Source: Lumbricus rubellus
Taxonomy: Eukaryota; Annelida; Clitellata; Crassiclitellata; Lumbricidae
Length of the DNA stretch: 64,000 nt
NCBI GenBank assembly: GCA_945859605.1
Contig: OX243817.1
Span: 30,223,289 to 30,287,288, forward strand
Reading direction: 5' to 3'
Both the position numbers and the translations under genes were made by a program. Below, in pieces: positions 12,252-23,193 of the stretch (positions are counted from its first letter, which is position 1; each line of letters starts with the position of its first letter). The notes beneath the pieces were generated by a model that had not been told where the DNA came from, ran no database searches, and worked only from the letters and a program-made list of their open reading frames with translations.

Positions 12252-13121
12252 TTCTCTCGCTGCTTTTGGTCCAGTACTTCGTTACCATATCTCGGCTTGT
12301 ATTTCCATTTATTTCCGATTGCTTGACTGACTTTTGGTCTCTTCACCTATCCTTTTTTCAATCCATTTCGAGTCCACGCATTGTTTTTCCCGCAAATATT
12401 TTAAAATCTCTGTCGTCATATTCCATTACATTGTTGGTATGTTGGTGTTTCATTTAGCTTGACTTGCTGCAAGTGGAAGATGGAGAGGACGAGCGTAGTG
12501 TTCAGCAACACATTGCTGTAATACAACAACAGTGGGGGAAGGCAAGCTGTGATGTGGGAATCATCAGTGACCGCATGCTGCGAACCTACGCAGCAAGGCG
12601 GGAAATGGTACAATCGGGTGCGAAGCTCGTTGATATTCTCATAAAATATCCTTCCCTGAAAGACCAAGCTCAGGTATGTTGATTGAGAGTGGGTTGTGGC
12701 CACTGCATGCTACCTGTGGTTTTTATTACAGGCACTCTTGCATATATTATTATTATGCGGTAATGTAGATTTATTTTCCTTACATAATATTTTGCTTCTT
12801 GAATAAGTTATAGCGTATTTACTTAAATTTCACCTGTTTAATAACATTTTGACTGTGTCCATTCACTCTCCATCTGCTGCCTGCTTCAGAACCTGAAACT
12901 TAATTGGTTTGCCGAGTTATGGATTACCATGAACGCCCAGTTTACTGATCATTTCTCTCTCTCTTTCTCTCTCTCCTTTTCTCTCTCTCTCACTCTTTCC
13001 CTCCCTCCCTCCCTCTCCCTCTCCCTCTCCCTCTTCCTCTCTCTCCCTCTCCCCCTTCCTCCCTCCCTCCCTCCCTCCCTCCCTCCCTCCCTCCCTCCCT
13101 CCCTCCCTCTCTCTCTCTCAG

Positions 13122-13192
<71 letters not shown>

Positions 13193-13225
13193 GTCTCTCT
13201 GTCTCTTAGTCTCTCTCTGTCTCTT

Positions 13226-13289
<64 letters not shown>

Positions 13290-16200
13290 AGTCTGTTTGC
13301 CTGGCCTTACCTCTGCAAATTGTTTTTGTGATATTCCAGTTTTTCCTCATAATAATTTTTCAGCTGCTCGGAACATGGTGGTGAGCTTGTTTCTATACGC
13401 TTTGTACTTTTGAAAATGGTGACCATTCTTTTAAGACTTAGGAGGTATAAAAGATGAACGAGCAATAATAAAGTAACCATATCAGGAGCGAACTTTGGCA
13501 ACCGGACTGAGTTTCTAATCAGATGTGACACAGAAATATGTTTTGGCAAAAATTATGTTAAACAGGAATGTCCATTGACTAATCAACAGATGTGTCGTTT
13601 CAGTTGCAGATGGAATTTTTCCGTATGACTCGTGTCAACCTGTTGCAGTGCCTTCAGGAATTTTGGACGACAAACCGTGTCGACATTGCTCTTAGGAAGC
13701 TGACGAGTGATCGGTCGGTGCAAGATATAGTTGCTGGGGTCGGAGACTCTAATGTAATAGGTAATATATTGTTTCGAACGTGTATGCTGACTGCAAGAGC
13801 AAATTAAATCTTCAGGGTCTTAATACTTGCCTAATCATATGCTTTAATATAGGTCCAGTCTTAAAATTGAACCGGTTTATGTATGTTAGGGTGCCAACCA
13901 AATGCATGGTCAAAAAATAATTTTGTCTGATCCAGTTGCCCACCCCCTACAAATGTTTTCTATGGCAAGAAACTCACGTGATACAAATTTTATTCCAATA
14001 GAAGATCATTTAGAGGTAGCTTAGCGCGTCAGTAGTTTATAGTAGCGTATAACATAATTTCTTCAAAATCGCATATGGAAATAGCTTATATTTACAGAGA
14101 ACAGGCTGTGCTGTGACTCAATGTTCATACTGACTAAGAATAATAATGTTTCTTGTAATTTTTTATCTTTCCCAATTCTTGGATGTTGCTCTAATAACAC
14201 GGATAAACCATAAAAGGCTAATTAAAGACTGTCAATGTCATTTCATACAACTTTCAGCAATACAATCCTTCCTGATGGTGCCTATGTTTTGTCTGAACAA
14301 AAGTGTATAAGAAAACACTACTGAGCTTGGTTTGCAGACCAAAATCATGGAATTAGTCGATGCCAAAGTGTTCAACACCAGATGGGACCTCCAGTGGCAA
14401 GAAATCAAGATATTTAGAAGATTTAGATAGGCTACTCACGTATAATTATGCATTTGACGCAGACCGGTATGAAAATGGCATAAAGGTGACAGCAACTGCA
14501 GTGGTTTGGATCTGGTGCAAAATGAGTTTATCGAGTTCATCCAGCTCAATATGATATTCAGTCAAGACTGTTAGGAAGAGTATGAGCTCTTTTACCTGGC
14601 ACTGATATTCTTAAAAGGAGTATAAAGTAAGGGAGATCTGTGCAAAGTGTGCATATCCATGCCTCTGGAGTCCACCCTAGAGCTAGATGGATGGCAAGGT
14701 CACAAACAAGGTTACAAAGATACTTATTTTACTCTCAATAAATCTCATCAAATGCGAGTTGTCAGCTCTCCCAGAGTTCAAGTCAATTGTTAAGTTTACA
14801 TTCAGTGTCTGTACTCTGTACACACATGCATGTGCCACACCTGATCCTCGCAACGTCTTGAATCTTCTGCATGAGTTTGATGCATACAGACAAACAACTA
14901 AACTGTTATCGATTCAGCAATCAATTTTTTCTGTAGTCATTTGTAGTATCTAGGTGAAATACTAATTGGTCACACTTTCTCTGATACAATGGTTCCTCTG
15001 GATTTGAAGGAAGCAATAGTCATGCACAGCCCTAAGTAAAGAAACCCATGGACAAACTCCTCGGCACGTTGTAAGTTTATACTGCATGGACATGACACTG
15101 TTGCTATACCAATGCTTCGGTGGTTGTGACAACATATTTAGCAGTTTCTTGTGGCAATTGGAATATCACAGCACTTTTTGGCCCTAAAGACCTTCACCCT
15201 AGCATTTGAGAGAGCATTTCTGAGTATGCTAGTGCTCAAATATGGGCAGAGAGTCTGATGGTGGTAAACAGTGCCGCTGATTTATTCAATGGTGTTCTTG
15301 GTCACTATGAAAAACAGAATAAATTTATGTCATAAGTTGCTGAGAGGCACCGCAGGACATTTCTAGTTACTAAGGAGTCTACTATTGCTCACCAGTAGTG
15401 CTGGGCTCAATTGCTCATCACTAACTTAGCAATAATGAGCACCCTGGATAGTTGTGTATCTTACGCATTGAAACGCCATGGAATTTAACATTGTCCAATG
15501 CTAAAAACTTTAACCGCGTCAAGCTACCAGTAATTTTTTTTAGAATGCTTCCAAATTTTGTGAGCCTTATTATTTCAACATTGAAAACATATTTTGGGGG
15601 TGGAAAGATACAAATTACAAACTTTTATTTTGAGTGGCACCCTAATGTATGTATGTATGTATGCATGTATGTATGTATGGTTTGAAAACAACAGTTACAC
15701 AACAGGAACACAAATCGAAAACTCACTCAATGCAATAGGCCTACTTATCAAATCGACTGAGTGAGTTTTGGAATTGTTCTCCTCTAGTGGTGGCTTCTTT
15801 TCCCCTGTATTTACCTGAACCTTCAGTTTTCGTGACATGGGTGTGAAATCTGTGTCCAGTGGAAATAGATAAAGCTTTTGATACATTATTGCTAGTGCAG
15901 CGAAAGAAACAGCAGTTTCTGATTAATTCATATTAAAATGAATTCCGGTATTCATACTTATTTGTACTTCCATATAAAAAATATTTCAATGTCATTAGTA
16001 TCATGCAATTTTTTTCAAAGCTATGATGATTGCTTTCGTCTAGATCGAAATTTCATCTAAATTCTTTCTATCTTTATAGACGAGAAGCTGAAGGTGATCA
16101 TGCGAGTCCTACCAAGGTTGTTCGGGGAAGGGCTGTTATGCTGGACACAAACGTCGACAAATGTGAGTGAAGTAGAAAAAGTAATCTTTTCTTAATAAGC

Positions 16201-19200
16201 ATGTGGGCATGAACGCCTGCACATAGTGGCACTGGCTCCCTCGGAAAATTGGCAACTATTTCTTAACTGTACTTTTTTAGTTTTTAGCTAATTTCCTTGC
16301 GCTAAAAGAGATGTCCATATATTACATAATGATACAGGGAGAGGTGTTACCACAATACTTCGTGGTTTATGATGGTCTACATTCTGAAGCGTTAGATATG
16401 CCTGAGCGAGTGTATATGACTACAAACTTCTGTCTGTTGATGATATCAGGACGATCTGTGACCCCTTGTCTGTGAAATGTTTTCCCTTTCTACCCTTGCA
16501 ATCTAAAGCTTGGTTCCTTAGTCACCCGACGTCTTCACTCCATCTACACACTAAAATTGACGACTAAGTTACGCAACCACAAACATTGAATTGTGTACCA
16601 TCCAATGACCGGTCTGCCATTAGATTCGCTAGGTATTCTGGTCATTTTAAATGCATAAATATTTAAATGTATTTTTAAAACTCAACCTCATAAACAGGAT
16701 GACTTATATTCTATACCATGTATAATTTTATAAAGCAACTCTTACGGTGCACGTGAATATGATCCAAGTGAAAAAAACTAAGATACAAGAAAGTGAATTT
16801 GTAACAACTGTTGGCTCAGTCCATGTGAAATCACCAAGGACTTGTTGCTGACCTACCTCTGAGATAATGGCCTCTTAACAAGGCTCCACATTTAGTATGT
16901 CGCGAGTGCTTCACACCCCCCCTCTACTTCCGTCTGGCATAAAATACAGAAACATATCATACTACAATATATAGCAAAATTACAGCCAAGTCTGAGGTAT
17001 TTCAGCAACATTTGAAAGATATATGCAATGACGAATTGCTTGATTCCAACTGATTCAAGTTCCACGAGGAATATTGACTTCACCAACACCAGCCTTTTTA
17101 TTTCAAGTGTTGTGATGTGTCACAATGCTTGCGAACACAATCGTAGTCAATCAACCAAGTGATTTACGACCCAACGATCTCTCCAATGTTCTCCAAATTC
17201 AAATCAACGTCCAATCTCACCACACGCTCGATGAAAGTTCACCACAGGCCAGCCGATTTCGCTTCCAAACGCTATTCGGTCACATAAACTTTTCATCCGT
17301 TACTACACTTCGTTTTAACAATCGATAGTGTACAGCACAGTTCATCCCACTGCTAATATTAACTTAGAACCCACTTCTTGAAACAAGCGACTCTCTCCAT
17401 TAGCATCTCCTGTAGGAATCGAATCCTGTCCACCAACAGTTTATGACGCGAACTTTTCCGTTATTCAATTTCATGCATTTTTATTGGTTCGCGTAACTCA
17501 GCGGCGTTTCGGTTGATATAGTTGCCATGGTGATTAATCACGAATTTCTTTCCACATAAATCTGTGTCGAATCTACTTATCCTCCACATAATATAGGCAT
17601 TCCGTTTCCTCGACTGAAAGCTTCTTCCCCTCTTTCCCCACACACGAAACAAGTCATCTTGTGTTCTGTAGTGTGTTCTCTCTCACGGCAACAATTTCGG
17701 TTCATGTTTACATTATGATTGACCTCTCTGTTCTGCCTTGTGCCAACCATTGCTCTCTTCTTATTTCCTTGGAATCTCTCTTTCGACTTCTCTTCAAATG
17801 ACCTTCCGTTCCCTCTGTCGTTGCTGAATTTCACTGGAAGCTTTGCAGAACTCTCAACGTACTTATACCCATGAGCCTCGATATAAGATTCTGCACAGTC
17901 ATTTTGCCTTTCTCCATTATGAACATTGGCAACTCATTACTACAGGTCAGGAAAAACGGGTCTTTCAGAAGCAGCTCTTCCATTCCCTCAAACGTCTGCT
18001 CAAATCCTGCCTGCAGTATGCCTAAACACTTGCATATTTACATTTAACCGGTAGACAAAATTTGAAGCGTCTCTCCCTGCTCTATTTTACTGGTTTTAAA
18101 CCTACTTCGATACAACCTTCCGTCAAATGGAATCTTTTCAGTAAGTGTTATTTGGAGCAGTCGTAATCCTGCGCTTCATCTGACGACAAACGCTGAGAAA
18201 CCTCTAGGGCTTTGGACCCTAGGTTTCGTGCCAACATCAACGACCATAATTATCTCCTTTGGTACTTCACATGCAGTACAGGTTCTCTCAAACCTAAGTA
18301 CAATCCTTTGCCTCATTGAATATCGGGAATTTAATGTCTTTCATTCCTCTGTGATTCTGGTTTCTTTGATGGCTGCTGTCGCCCATCACCATGAATGGAC
18401 TTTCATTATATCTGTTCTGTCCACCTCTCGCTTCTACCTCTATCAATCTAACCTGCGCTTCAAGTTTCTTAATTTCCAAATCTCTTTACTGTGTTTGTCT
18501 CGACTCATCGGCCTCACGCTGAAGTGTTGCTTCCGAAATTATATTCTTCTCACGCGCTCTGTCCATTTCATTTCTCTAGCTGCTTTTGCTCCAGCCAATC
18601 TATTCGCTTCACGCGCCATTTTATTTCCTTTTCTCTGGCTGCTTCAGCAAATTTTATTCGCCTCAGATGCCTTTAGGTCTCTTTCCTTCTTGTCTTATCG
18701 ATCCTCAGCTCTCTGCTGTCGCAATTTGTCTTGTCTGTCTCTGACAAATACTTTCAATTCCGGGGTATGTGCTTTGTCATGGAAGCCTTGAGGACTTGGA
18801 TGTCATCAAATCGACACCGCCTCAATTATAGAAAAAATTCAATTCATTTGGCTTGGCACCCGCCAGCAGCTGGCTAAGCTAGACATGGCAACCATTTCTC
18901 ATGCCTTTCCTGATTTTGTCTTCTCAACCAGTGTCCGTGACCTTGGCGTTACTCTGGTCCAAGACCTAACCTTTGCCCCACACATTCACTCACTCAGCCG
19001 TGGCTGTTATTATCAACTGCGTAATTTCTTAAATAATTGTAAGAAATGCATGCCTGCCTGGGATATCACACAGGCGAGCATTTAACCGACTCGCATTCAA
19101 AATAATTAGACTGTGATTTCCATTCGTTTTACATGGTTCCCTTTCGTTAGGTTTCGTCGTAATCAATTCGTCGCAATTTATGTCGTCAATACTGAAATCG

Positions 19201-22200
19201 TCGCAACATAATTCGTCGCATGTAAGTCGTCGTGTTCAGTCCGTCGTTTTTTTTATGTCGTCGTTAAATGATATTGTGGCAGTTTGTTTGTAGACCCAAT
19301 TGTGTATCTTTAAAAGTAGGCTACAACAAAACTTCTCATCATACAAAGCTAATTTAAAAACTGACATTTTATTAAATTCATGGTTACATAACTAGCTTTC
19401 ACACGAATTAGCCGCTGAAACACGTTCAGAAGAAGGTGCGTGATATCTGTGCACTGCTGGTAGTTTAACAACCGCGTCTCCAGTACTATGCATTCGTGCA
19501 TTAAGCCTACACGATAGTAGATACAAAGTGGATATACGAGCTCATATTACCTAGTCATAGGTCCAAATCACCCTCCTAATAATTTGAAAAATATTTATAT
19601 CCCATAGCCTTGGTTAAAAATCACCGAAACCAACATCAACCAATCACCAGCATCTCCCAATAACCAGGAACTTTCCGGTAGTTTCGATCAAGCGTGCACA
19701 AACATAGAGGTATGGTTAAAACACCTAGGGCTACATATCACGAAGCCAAACCACCCCAAGCGCGCCTATGACTCATCATCGATACTACTGGAAACCACCG
19801 CAGTATCGATGATGAGTCATGGGATGATTACGCCGGCTGGGAATTACCTGTAGTATCGATGAATTAGTGCACAAAAAACTTTTTTCTTGTGTGTATAAAA
19901 TGACTGAAAATATTTTTTCAAAACAGCTTAAAGGACTGCCACTTCAGTATAAAATGGAATACTCGAAGAACACGGTTATTGAATGAAGAAAAATCGCCAA
20001 ACAGAGCGGCTTGGTAGGGTACACGAGACTGCGGAAAGCGGAGTTGATTGCCAAAATTGAAGCCTGCCGCGTCCCCCAATCTCACCTAGCGTTAGTTTGC
20101 TTGACGCCCCCGTTCCCATGATTGAATTCCCAATACTAGAACCCGTACCAGCCACGACAGTACGAAAAATATTTGATAATACAAAATCGGCGATTAATAC
20201 TTTCGCAAAGTGGATCGAAGGGTATATTCCTGAAGAATCAAAGAGAAAAGTGGATGAAAAGTTAGAAGCACTGAAAGCCAAAGTGAATTCTATATTCGCT
20301 AAAATTCGTACGAAGGCACATAAAATTAGAGAGACGGCTTCGGCTATCAAGGGCTTCACGAAACAATACACGGTAGAGGGGCTAGCGGTATTGGTGCCAC
20401 ATATTTTCTTACATCATTCGAACACAGGCGATAGACTTGTTGTCAAAAAACCGCAAGACTAAAGCCAACTTTGTCCTTACCTGCACAATGGAGCGCGTTG
20501 CCATGAAGACAGGAGAAGTAGATTCCAAATATTTTCCATTCGTTTCGAAGACTGAGGTGATTCTAGACTCCACTGATGTAAGTGAAATTTTATAAGAGCG
20601 CGAAAGATAAAATTATTGAGTCGATGGCTGCCTTCCAGATGCGTGGTAGTAACTGGAAACTCGGAGCGGTCCAAATATTAGAAATCAACACGGTTGTTTA
20701 TAAACCGCTGAAAGGTAGTTCTTACATTCCACTGCCAAAATGTTTAGCGAGAAAAGAGGGAATTATTAATATGAAAAACGAAGATGAAGAATGCTTCAAG
20801 TGGTGTGTAACGAGAGCCTTAAACCCAGTTGACAAAAATGCGTAAAGAATTACAAAATAATTAATTAGACAGTCTGAGGAACTTCATTGGTCCGGTATCG
20901 AATTCTCAGTAGCAGCGGTTGCTAGTGTGATAAGTAAGTTTGAGAAAAGCAATAATATTAGTATTAATGTCTTTGGTTATGAGAAAGATGTTAACCTGTT
21001 CCCACTATATTTATCAAAGCATGAGAATGATAGGTGTGTAGATCTATTACTCATTTCTCATGGAGAAAAGAAGCATTAATGTTGGATAAAGAACTTTAAT
21101 AGAATGATGGCGGCGCAAACAGACATGTCCATTCATTCAATGCACTATTGTAAAAGATGTTTGCAGGGATATAGAGAGCTAGGTTGGCTACACAAACACA
21201 TCGAGTACTGTTCCCAACACAGCGCTCAAAAGATAGAACTTCCAGAACCAGGAACTATGCTGAGTTTTAAAAATTATTATAGAAAGATGAGACTCCCATG
21301 GTTGGCATATGTTGATTTCGAAAGTTTCATAAAACCTATAGACACTTGTCAACCAGATCCCAGCATATCCTACACCAACAAATACCAAAAGCATGTTCCA
21401 TGTTCTTTCTGTTATTATATAAAATGTTGTTATGATAACCTATATTCACAAGCTCCCGTAATGTTCACAGCGGAGAGCGAAGACGATGATGTTGCGCAGA
21501 TTTTCATAGACACTCTTATAGCGAATATAAAAGATATTTACAATCGATTTAAATTTCCAAAGAAAATTATATTCAAGCAGAAAGACATGGAGCTATAGGA
21601 CTCGGCTACTGTTTGCCACATTTGCGAAGGCGAACTGGGTAATGAACGAGTTTGAGACCATTGCCATTAAAGCGGTAAATTCAGAGGCGCTGCTCATAAC
21701 AGCTGTAATTTGAAATATAAAGTCTCCAAGTTTATCCCAGTAGGCCTAATATTAAACAATTTATACGTTACGACAGTCATCTATTCATAAAGAAATTTAA
21801 AGAAAATGAGCTCGTATATCCACTTTCTATCTGCTCACTTCGCATCGCCAGTATGTCTTCCCGCTAACTTCTCTCTCCTTTGTATAAATATAACCCTGAT
21901 AGACTGCCTTGTGATTTCCTTCTCTAATCGTAACAAACGTTAACTTCGACATTGTGGCCATTACTAGTCGTACCTTTTCTTGTTACATGTTTAACCACAC
22001 TGACATATCAAAGATTATTAGTGTCACCCTCCTCCTTTATCTAGGCCTGGGACTGGCACTGATAGAGTGCGACAAGTGGCGTACCTTAGACTGTTGGGTG
22101 GACTAGAAGTCTGCTGTGACAGAGGCTCAATGATTACGACCAGTTAAGGAATGACTACTTGATTTACGACCAATACGACTAAATGATTGCGTTTAGTTGG

Positions 22201-23193
22201 CTGCGACGATATTGAGGGCGACCAGTTGATTCGCGACCAATTGTGACGCCGGTACTCGAAACCCTTCGTTTGTCGCTTCCTAGATATTGCGCTAGATGCC
22301 GAAATAGGCGAGAGGAGTCGAGAATGCAGTTTATTCTTCAGTTCAGCATATGACTGTGAATTCGCCCTATTTTGCGAAGTAGTGAACCGATTTTTATGCC
22401 GTTTGCGTTACTTGATTCAGAATATATGCCTCTAATGCCCAAACAATTGCAGAATAATAACTTAGTAGGTTCAGTAGACTTGGATTACACGAATATTCAG
22501 TAACTTTTCGTTTGGTTTTCTCACTATAAGCTAATGAAAGAATCAAACGAGCATAACTTCAGTTAAAAAAAGATATTGTCATTCTGTTAAAAGCATTTTA
22601 GAGCTTGTTCATTGTAGCATATGACTAAATCAAAAGGTCAAAAACCCACATATGACGGGTTTTGAGACCTGTCTCACAATTAATTAACGACTATATGAAT
22701 GCGACTACATGATCTGCGACTACATGATCTGCGACTACATGATCTGCGACTATTTAGAAGATTACCGTTTGACATTGCTTAAAAAAGCCCAATTTTTAGC
22801 AGACAATAGACATATTTCAGCAGAAATAGTGACACATCCACCACCTTTTCCTGAATCATGTAATCTATTTTAAGCTTCTTTTTGCAAATAGCTGATAAAA
22901 TTCTTTTTTTGCAGGGCGATGGGGAGAATGTCGAGGGCCTGACGGTCTATCCTACGTTCGTTGTCGGCAGTGAAGTATCGGTGTACTTCGAAAGGACCCA
23001 CATATGCAAATGTCCAAGTGTCCTTGTGGCAGCAATAACGGTTTTCATGTTGTACTACGTTTTTGACGTACAATTTCCTTCAGAACTTGCTAACACTTGC
23101 AATTTTCTGGATAGCTGTGTGGGTCGCCTCGACGCAAAGAGAAAAATTCGACCAGCAGTTCAAAGACAGCTAAACTTGCTTCTCGCTGCTTAG
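6468..23193 (+). CDS. eight-exon 'SAMD3-like' companion gene of the transposase-like protein, 475 aa
   Basis: Rebuilt from splice signals: coding 6474-6693, 9459-9660, 10442-10544, 11702-11869, 12458-12673, 13604-13760, 16080-16162 and 22915-23193. Junction phases 1, 2, 0, 0, 0, 1, 0 all agree, summing to 1,428 nt. The N-terminus looks like a ubiquitin-fold (PB1/CIDE-N-like) domain. Exons 2-4 contain LPKLPQDL, YPCLED and TWYESLRQKMKDSRR. The C-terminal exon contains a VYPTFVV stretch and a hydrophobic ITVFMLYYVFDVQFP segment. This order of motifs matches the large family often annotated 'sterile alpha motif domain-containing protein 3-like', found in fish and invertebrate genomes, though no SAM domain is evident here. 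Function is unknown. Its position just downstream of a transposase-like gene suggests a two-gene element or a domesticated pair. The last intron (6.75 kb) is full of decayed mobile DNA. Confidence 0.75.
6790..7956. mobile_element. large fold-back element with ~430-bp arms, each arm internally duplicated
   Basis: Tips CAGGGTGG(A/G)CCAAAAAA and their complement bound a 1,167-bp unit. The left arm (6790-7219) and right arm (7507-7956) are inverted copies. Each arm itself contains two tandem divergent ~190-bp repeats (for example GACGATTCAAAAACGAAACG at 6978 and again at 7168). The core (7220-7506) has no ORF. It lies inside intron 1 of gene 2. The short ORFs here are repeat artefacts. Confidence 0.8.
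8084..8310 (+). mobile_element. tRNA-derived SINE copy (diverged)
   Basis: Shows a tRNA-like head (GTAGTGGTGGCGTCAGTGCC, box-B-like GGTTCTAATCC), a middle region (CCTTAGGAAAATCCTTTGTTC) matching other copies in this window, and a tail CTTCAAGGGTGCTATATAAA followed by AATCAATC-type repeats. It is more degraded than the copies at 33.2 and 42.5 kb. Confidence 0.8.
8655..9166. mobile_element. C-rich inverted-repeat element with internal GGTTAGGGT repeats
   Basis: The left arm (about 8655-8715) is built of GGACATTTACCCCCC-type units. The right arm (about 9058-9166) is its inverted complement (GGGGGTAAATGTCCGGGG and so on). Between them (8765-9040) lie several ~33-bp units containing GGTTAGGCATCGTGAGGGTC. 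The structure is a non-autonomous inverted-repeat element with a TTAGGG-like tandem core, inside intron 1 of gene 2. Confidence 0.75.
9459..9660 (+). CDS. gene 2 exon 2
   Basis: Acceptor ATTTGTAG|TT, donor CT|GTAAGT, entering at phase 1 and leaving at phase 2. It encodes 67 residues including LYVLPKLPQDL and ARIMQVLYDDL. No long forward ORF starts here because the exon lacks an ATG near its start; it is supported by phase continuity with both neighbours. Confidence 0.75.
9842..10270. mobile_element. MITE family A, copy 1
   Basis: Tips AGGCCTAAAAAAAA..TTGTGTTTCCGGTAAC and the complement GTTACCGGAAACACAACA..TTTTTTTAGGCCT. About 429 bp. A second copy in the opposite orientation lies at 27568-28004; both contain the block ACTGCTCTAGAAAACAGTCC (here as its complement). 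Confidence 0.85.
10442..10544 (+). CDS. gene 2 exon 3
   Basis: Acceptor TTTGATAAG|G, donor TAT|GTGAGT. It enters at phase 2 and leaves at phase 0. It encodes NQEVKTVCHTLVMTYPCLED and following residues, the 'YP-C-L-D' segment characteristic of the family. Confidence 0.72.
10729..11301 (-). pseudogene. LINE reverse-transcriptase C-terminal fragment (190 codons)
   Basis: Minus-strand ORF with typical non-LTR RT C-terminal motifs: FCYLGSLIS near the N-terminus, a LYGAETWT motif, RLEAFEMWVWRKM, and a C-terminal GRPRQKLLDG segment. It is a 5'-truncated retrotransposon copy lying antisense in intron 3 of gene 2. The RT palm (YADD region) is absent, so it cannot be active. The clade (CR1/RTE-like) is not resolved. 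Confidence 0.85.
11702..11869 (+). CDS. gene 2 exon 4
   Basis: Acceptor TTAAATTGTAG, donor CGG|GTAAAC, phase 0 on both sides, 56 codons. It contains TWYESLRQKMKDSRR and KSKYGGRAHARRR. The basic character suggests nucleic-acid contact, but that is inference. Confidence 0.78.
12171..12252. repeat. (CTGT)n / CT-rich microsatellite
   Basis: CTGT tetranucleotide run embedded in a CT-rich stretch in intron 4 of gene 2. Confidence 0.9.
12458..12673 (+). CDS. gene 2 exon 5
   Basis: Acceptor TTTCATTTAG, donor CAG|GTATGT, phase 0 in and out, 72 codons. It encodes an acidic and helical stretch (QVEDGEDERSVQQH) followed by RMLRTYAARREM and LIKYPSLKDQAQ. Confidence 0.78.
12950..13290. repeat. CT / CCCT low-complexity tract
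   Basis: About 340 bases of polypyrimidine CT, CCCT and CTGT repeats in intron 5 of gene 2. It generates a spurious Ser/Leu-rich ORF on the plus strand. Confidence 0.95.
13604..13760 (+). CDS. gene 2 exon 6
   Basis: Acceptor GTCGTTTCAG, donor ATAG|GTAATA. Enters phase 0, leaves phase 1. It encodes EFFRMTRVNLLQCLQEFW and a segment with a regular helical pattern. Confidence 0.75.
13761..16079. other. intron 6 of gene 2, no identified element
   Basis: 2.3 kb. Several short ORF fragments between 14.2 and 15.4 kb in different frames look like the remains of an old coding element, but I could not assign a family. A GTAT microsatellite lies at 15648-15680. Confidence 0.4.
16080..16162 (+). CDS. 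gene 2 exon 7
   Basis: Acceptor TCTTTATAG, donor AAT|GTGAGT. It enters at phase 1 and leaves at phase 0. It encodes 28 residues including KLKVIMRVLPRLFGE, the 'L-P-x-L-F-x-E' stretch that precedes the C-terminal domain in this family. Confidence 0.7.
17461..18800 (-). pseudogene. degenerate Ty3/Gypsy-type gag with zinc knuckle
   Basis: On the minus strand, pieces in shifting frames show a charged coiled-coil-like N-terminus (MEIKKLEAQVRLIEVEA at 18479 downward), IKFPIFNEAKD, then MEELLLKDPFFLTCSNELP (about 17.97 kb) and a CFVCGERG knuckle remnant near 17.64 kb. This order is that of gag polyproteins of Gypsy-type elements. Stops and frameshifts interrupt it throughout and no pol follows. The open frame on the opposite strand (18228-18791) is its shadow. 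Confidence 0.65.
18829..19085 (+). pseudogene. LINE reverse-transcriptase fragment (thumb region)
   Basis: Forward fragment containing IQFIWLGTRQQLAKLD and, in continuation, VRDLGVTLVQDLTF and HIHSLSRGCYYQLR. These are conserved downstream-of-palm motifs of Jockey/CR1-type non-LTR retrotransposons. It is truncated on both sides within intron 7 of gene 2. Confidence 0.85.
19140..19270. repeat. TCGTCGCA-type degenerate repeat
   Basis: Ten or so copies of GTCGTC/TCGTCGCA spaced irregularly. Related CGAC-rich text, some in tandem (GCGACTACATGATCT three times at 22707-22752), occurs at 22120-22760 in the same intron. Confidence 0.65.
19768..19820. repeat. perfect 19-bp hairpin
   Basis: ATGACTCATCATCGATACT (19768-19786) and its exact complement (19802-19820) are separated by 15 bases. 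A partial third copy (AGTATCGATGA) follows at about 19851. Confidence 0.85.
19976..21805 (+). pseudogene. degenerate Polinton/adintovirus-type protein-primed DNA polymerase B, N-terminal part
   Basis: Pieces in the plus strand at 20097-20462, 20582-20845 and 21104-21598, with recognisable sequence also between and after them. They carry features of the N-terminal half of Polinton-type PolB ORFs: a Lys-rich leader, a paired Cys/His segment (C..C..H..C near 21136-21220), an exonuclease-motif DFE in YVDFESF (about 21310), and an HNH-like CHIC segment just after a stop at 21596-21598, ending near a YDSHLF motif. At least one frame change and several stops break it, and the polymerase palm is missing, so it is a dead relic. 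It sits in the last intron of gene 2. Confidence 0.75.
22000..22095. repeat. dispersed repeat shared with 58.74-58.89 kb
   Basis: The stretch ATATCAAAGATTATTAGTG..GGGACTGGCA..AGAGTGC..AGTGGC recurs at 58745-58895 with an insertion in the middle. The family is unknown to me. Confidence 0.55.
22915..23193 (+). CDS. gene 2 exon 8: C-terminal domain
   Basis: Acceptor TTTTTTTGCAG, phase 0, 92 codons to TAG. It contains VYPTFVVGSEVSVYFE, the hydrophobic stretch ITVFMLYYVFDVQFPSE and a basic C-terminus. These are the most recognisable motifs of the SAMD3-like C-terminal domain. Confidence 0.82.
   Translation, partial: GDGENVEGLTVYPTFVVGSEVSVYFERTHICKCPSVLVAAITVFMLYYVFDVQFPSELANTCNFLDSCVGRLDAKRKIRPAVQRQLNLLLAA

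Larger units (their letters stand above)
19526..21832. repeat. ~30-bp inverted repeat flanking the PolB relic
   Basis: AGATACAAAGTGGATATACG..CTCAT at 19526-19552 recurs as its complement at 21806-21832 with one mismatch. The two arms bracket the PolB-like pieces. They could be remnants of terminal inverted repeats of that element. Confidence 0.6.

Noticed and set aside
12929..13384. 151-codon Ser/Leu-rich ORF
   Set aside because: Translation of a CT/CCCT low-complexity tract; no start context or domain.
18228..18791. 187-codon plus-strand ORF
   Set aside because: Antisense shadow of the degenerate Gypsy-type gag.
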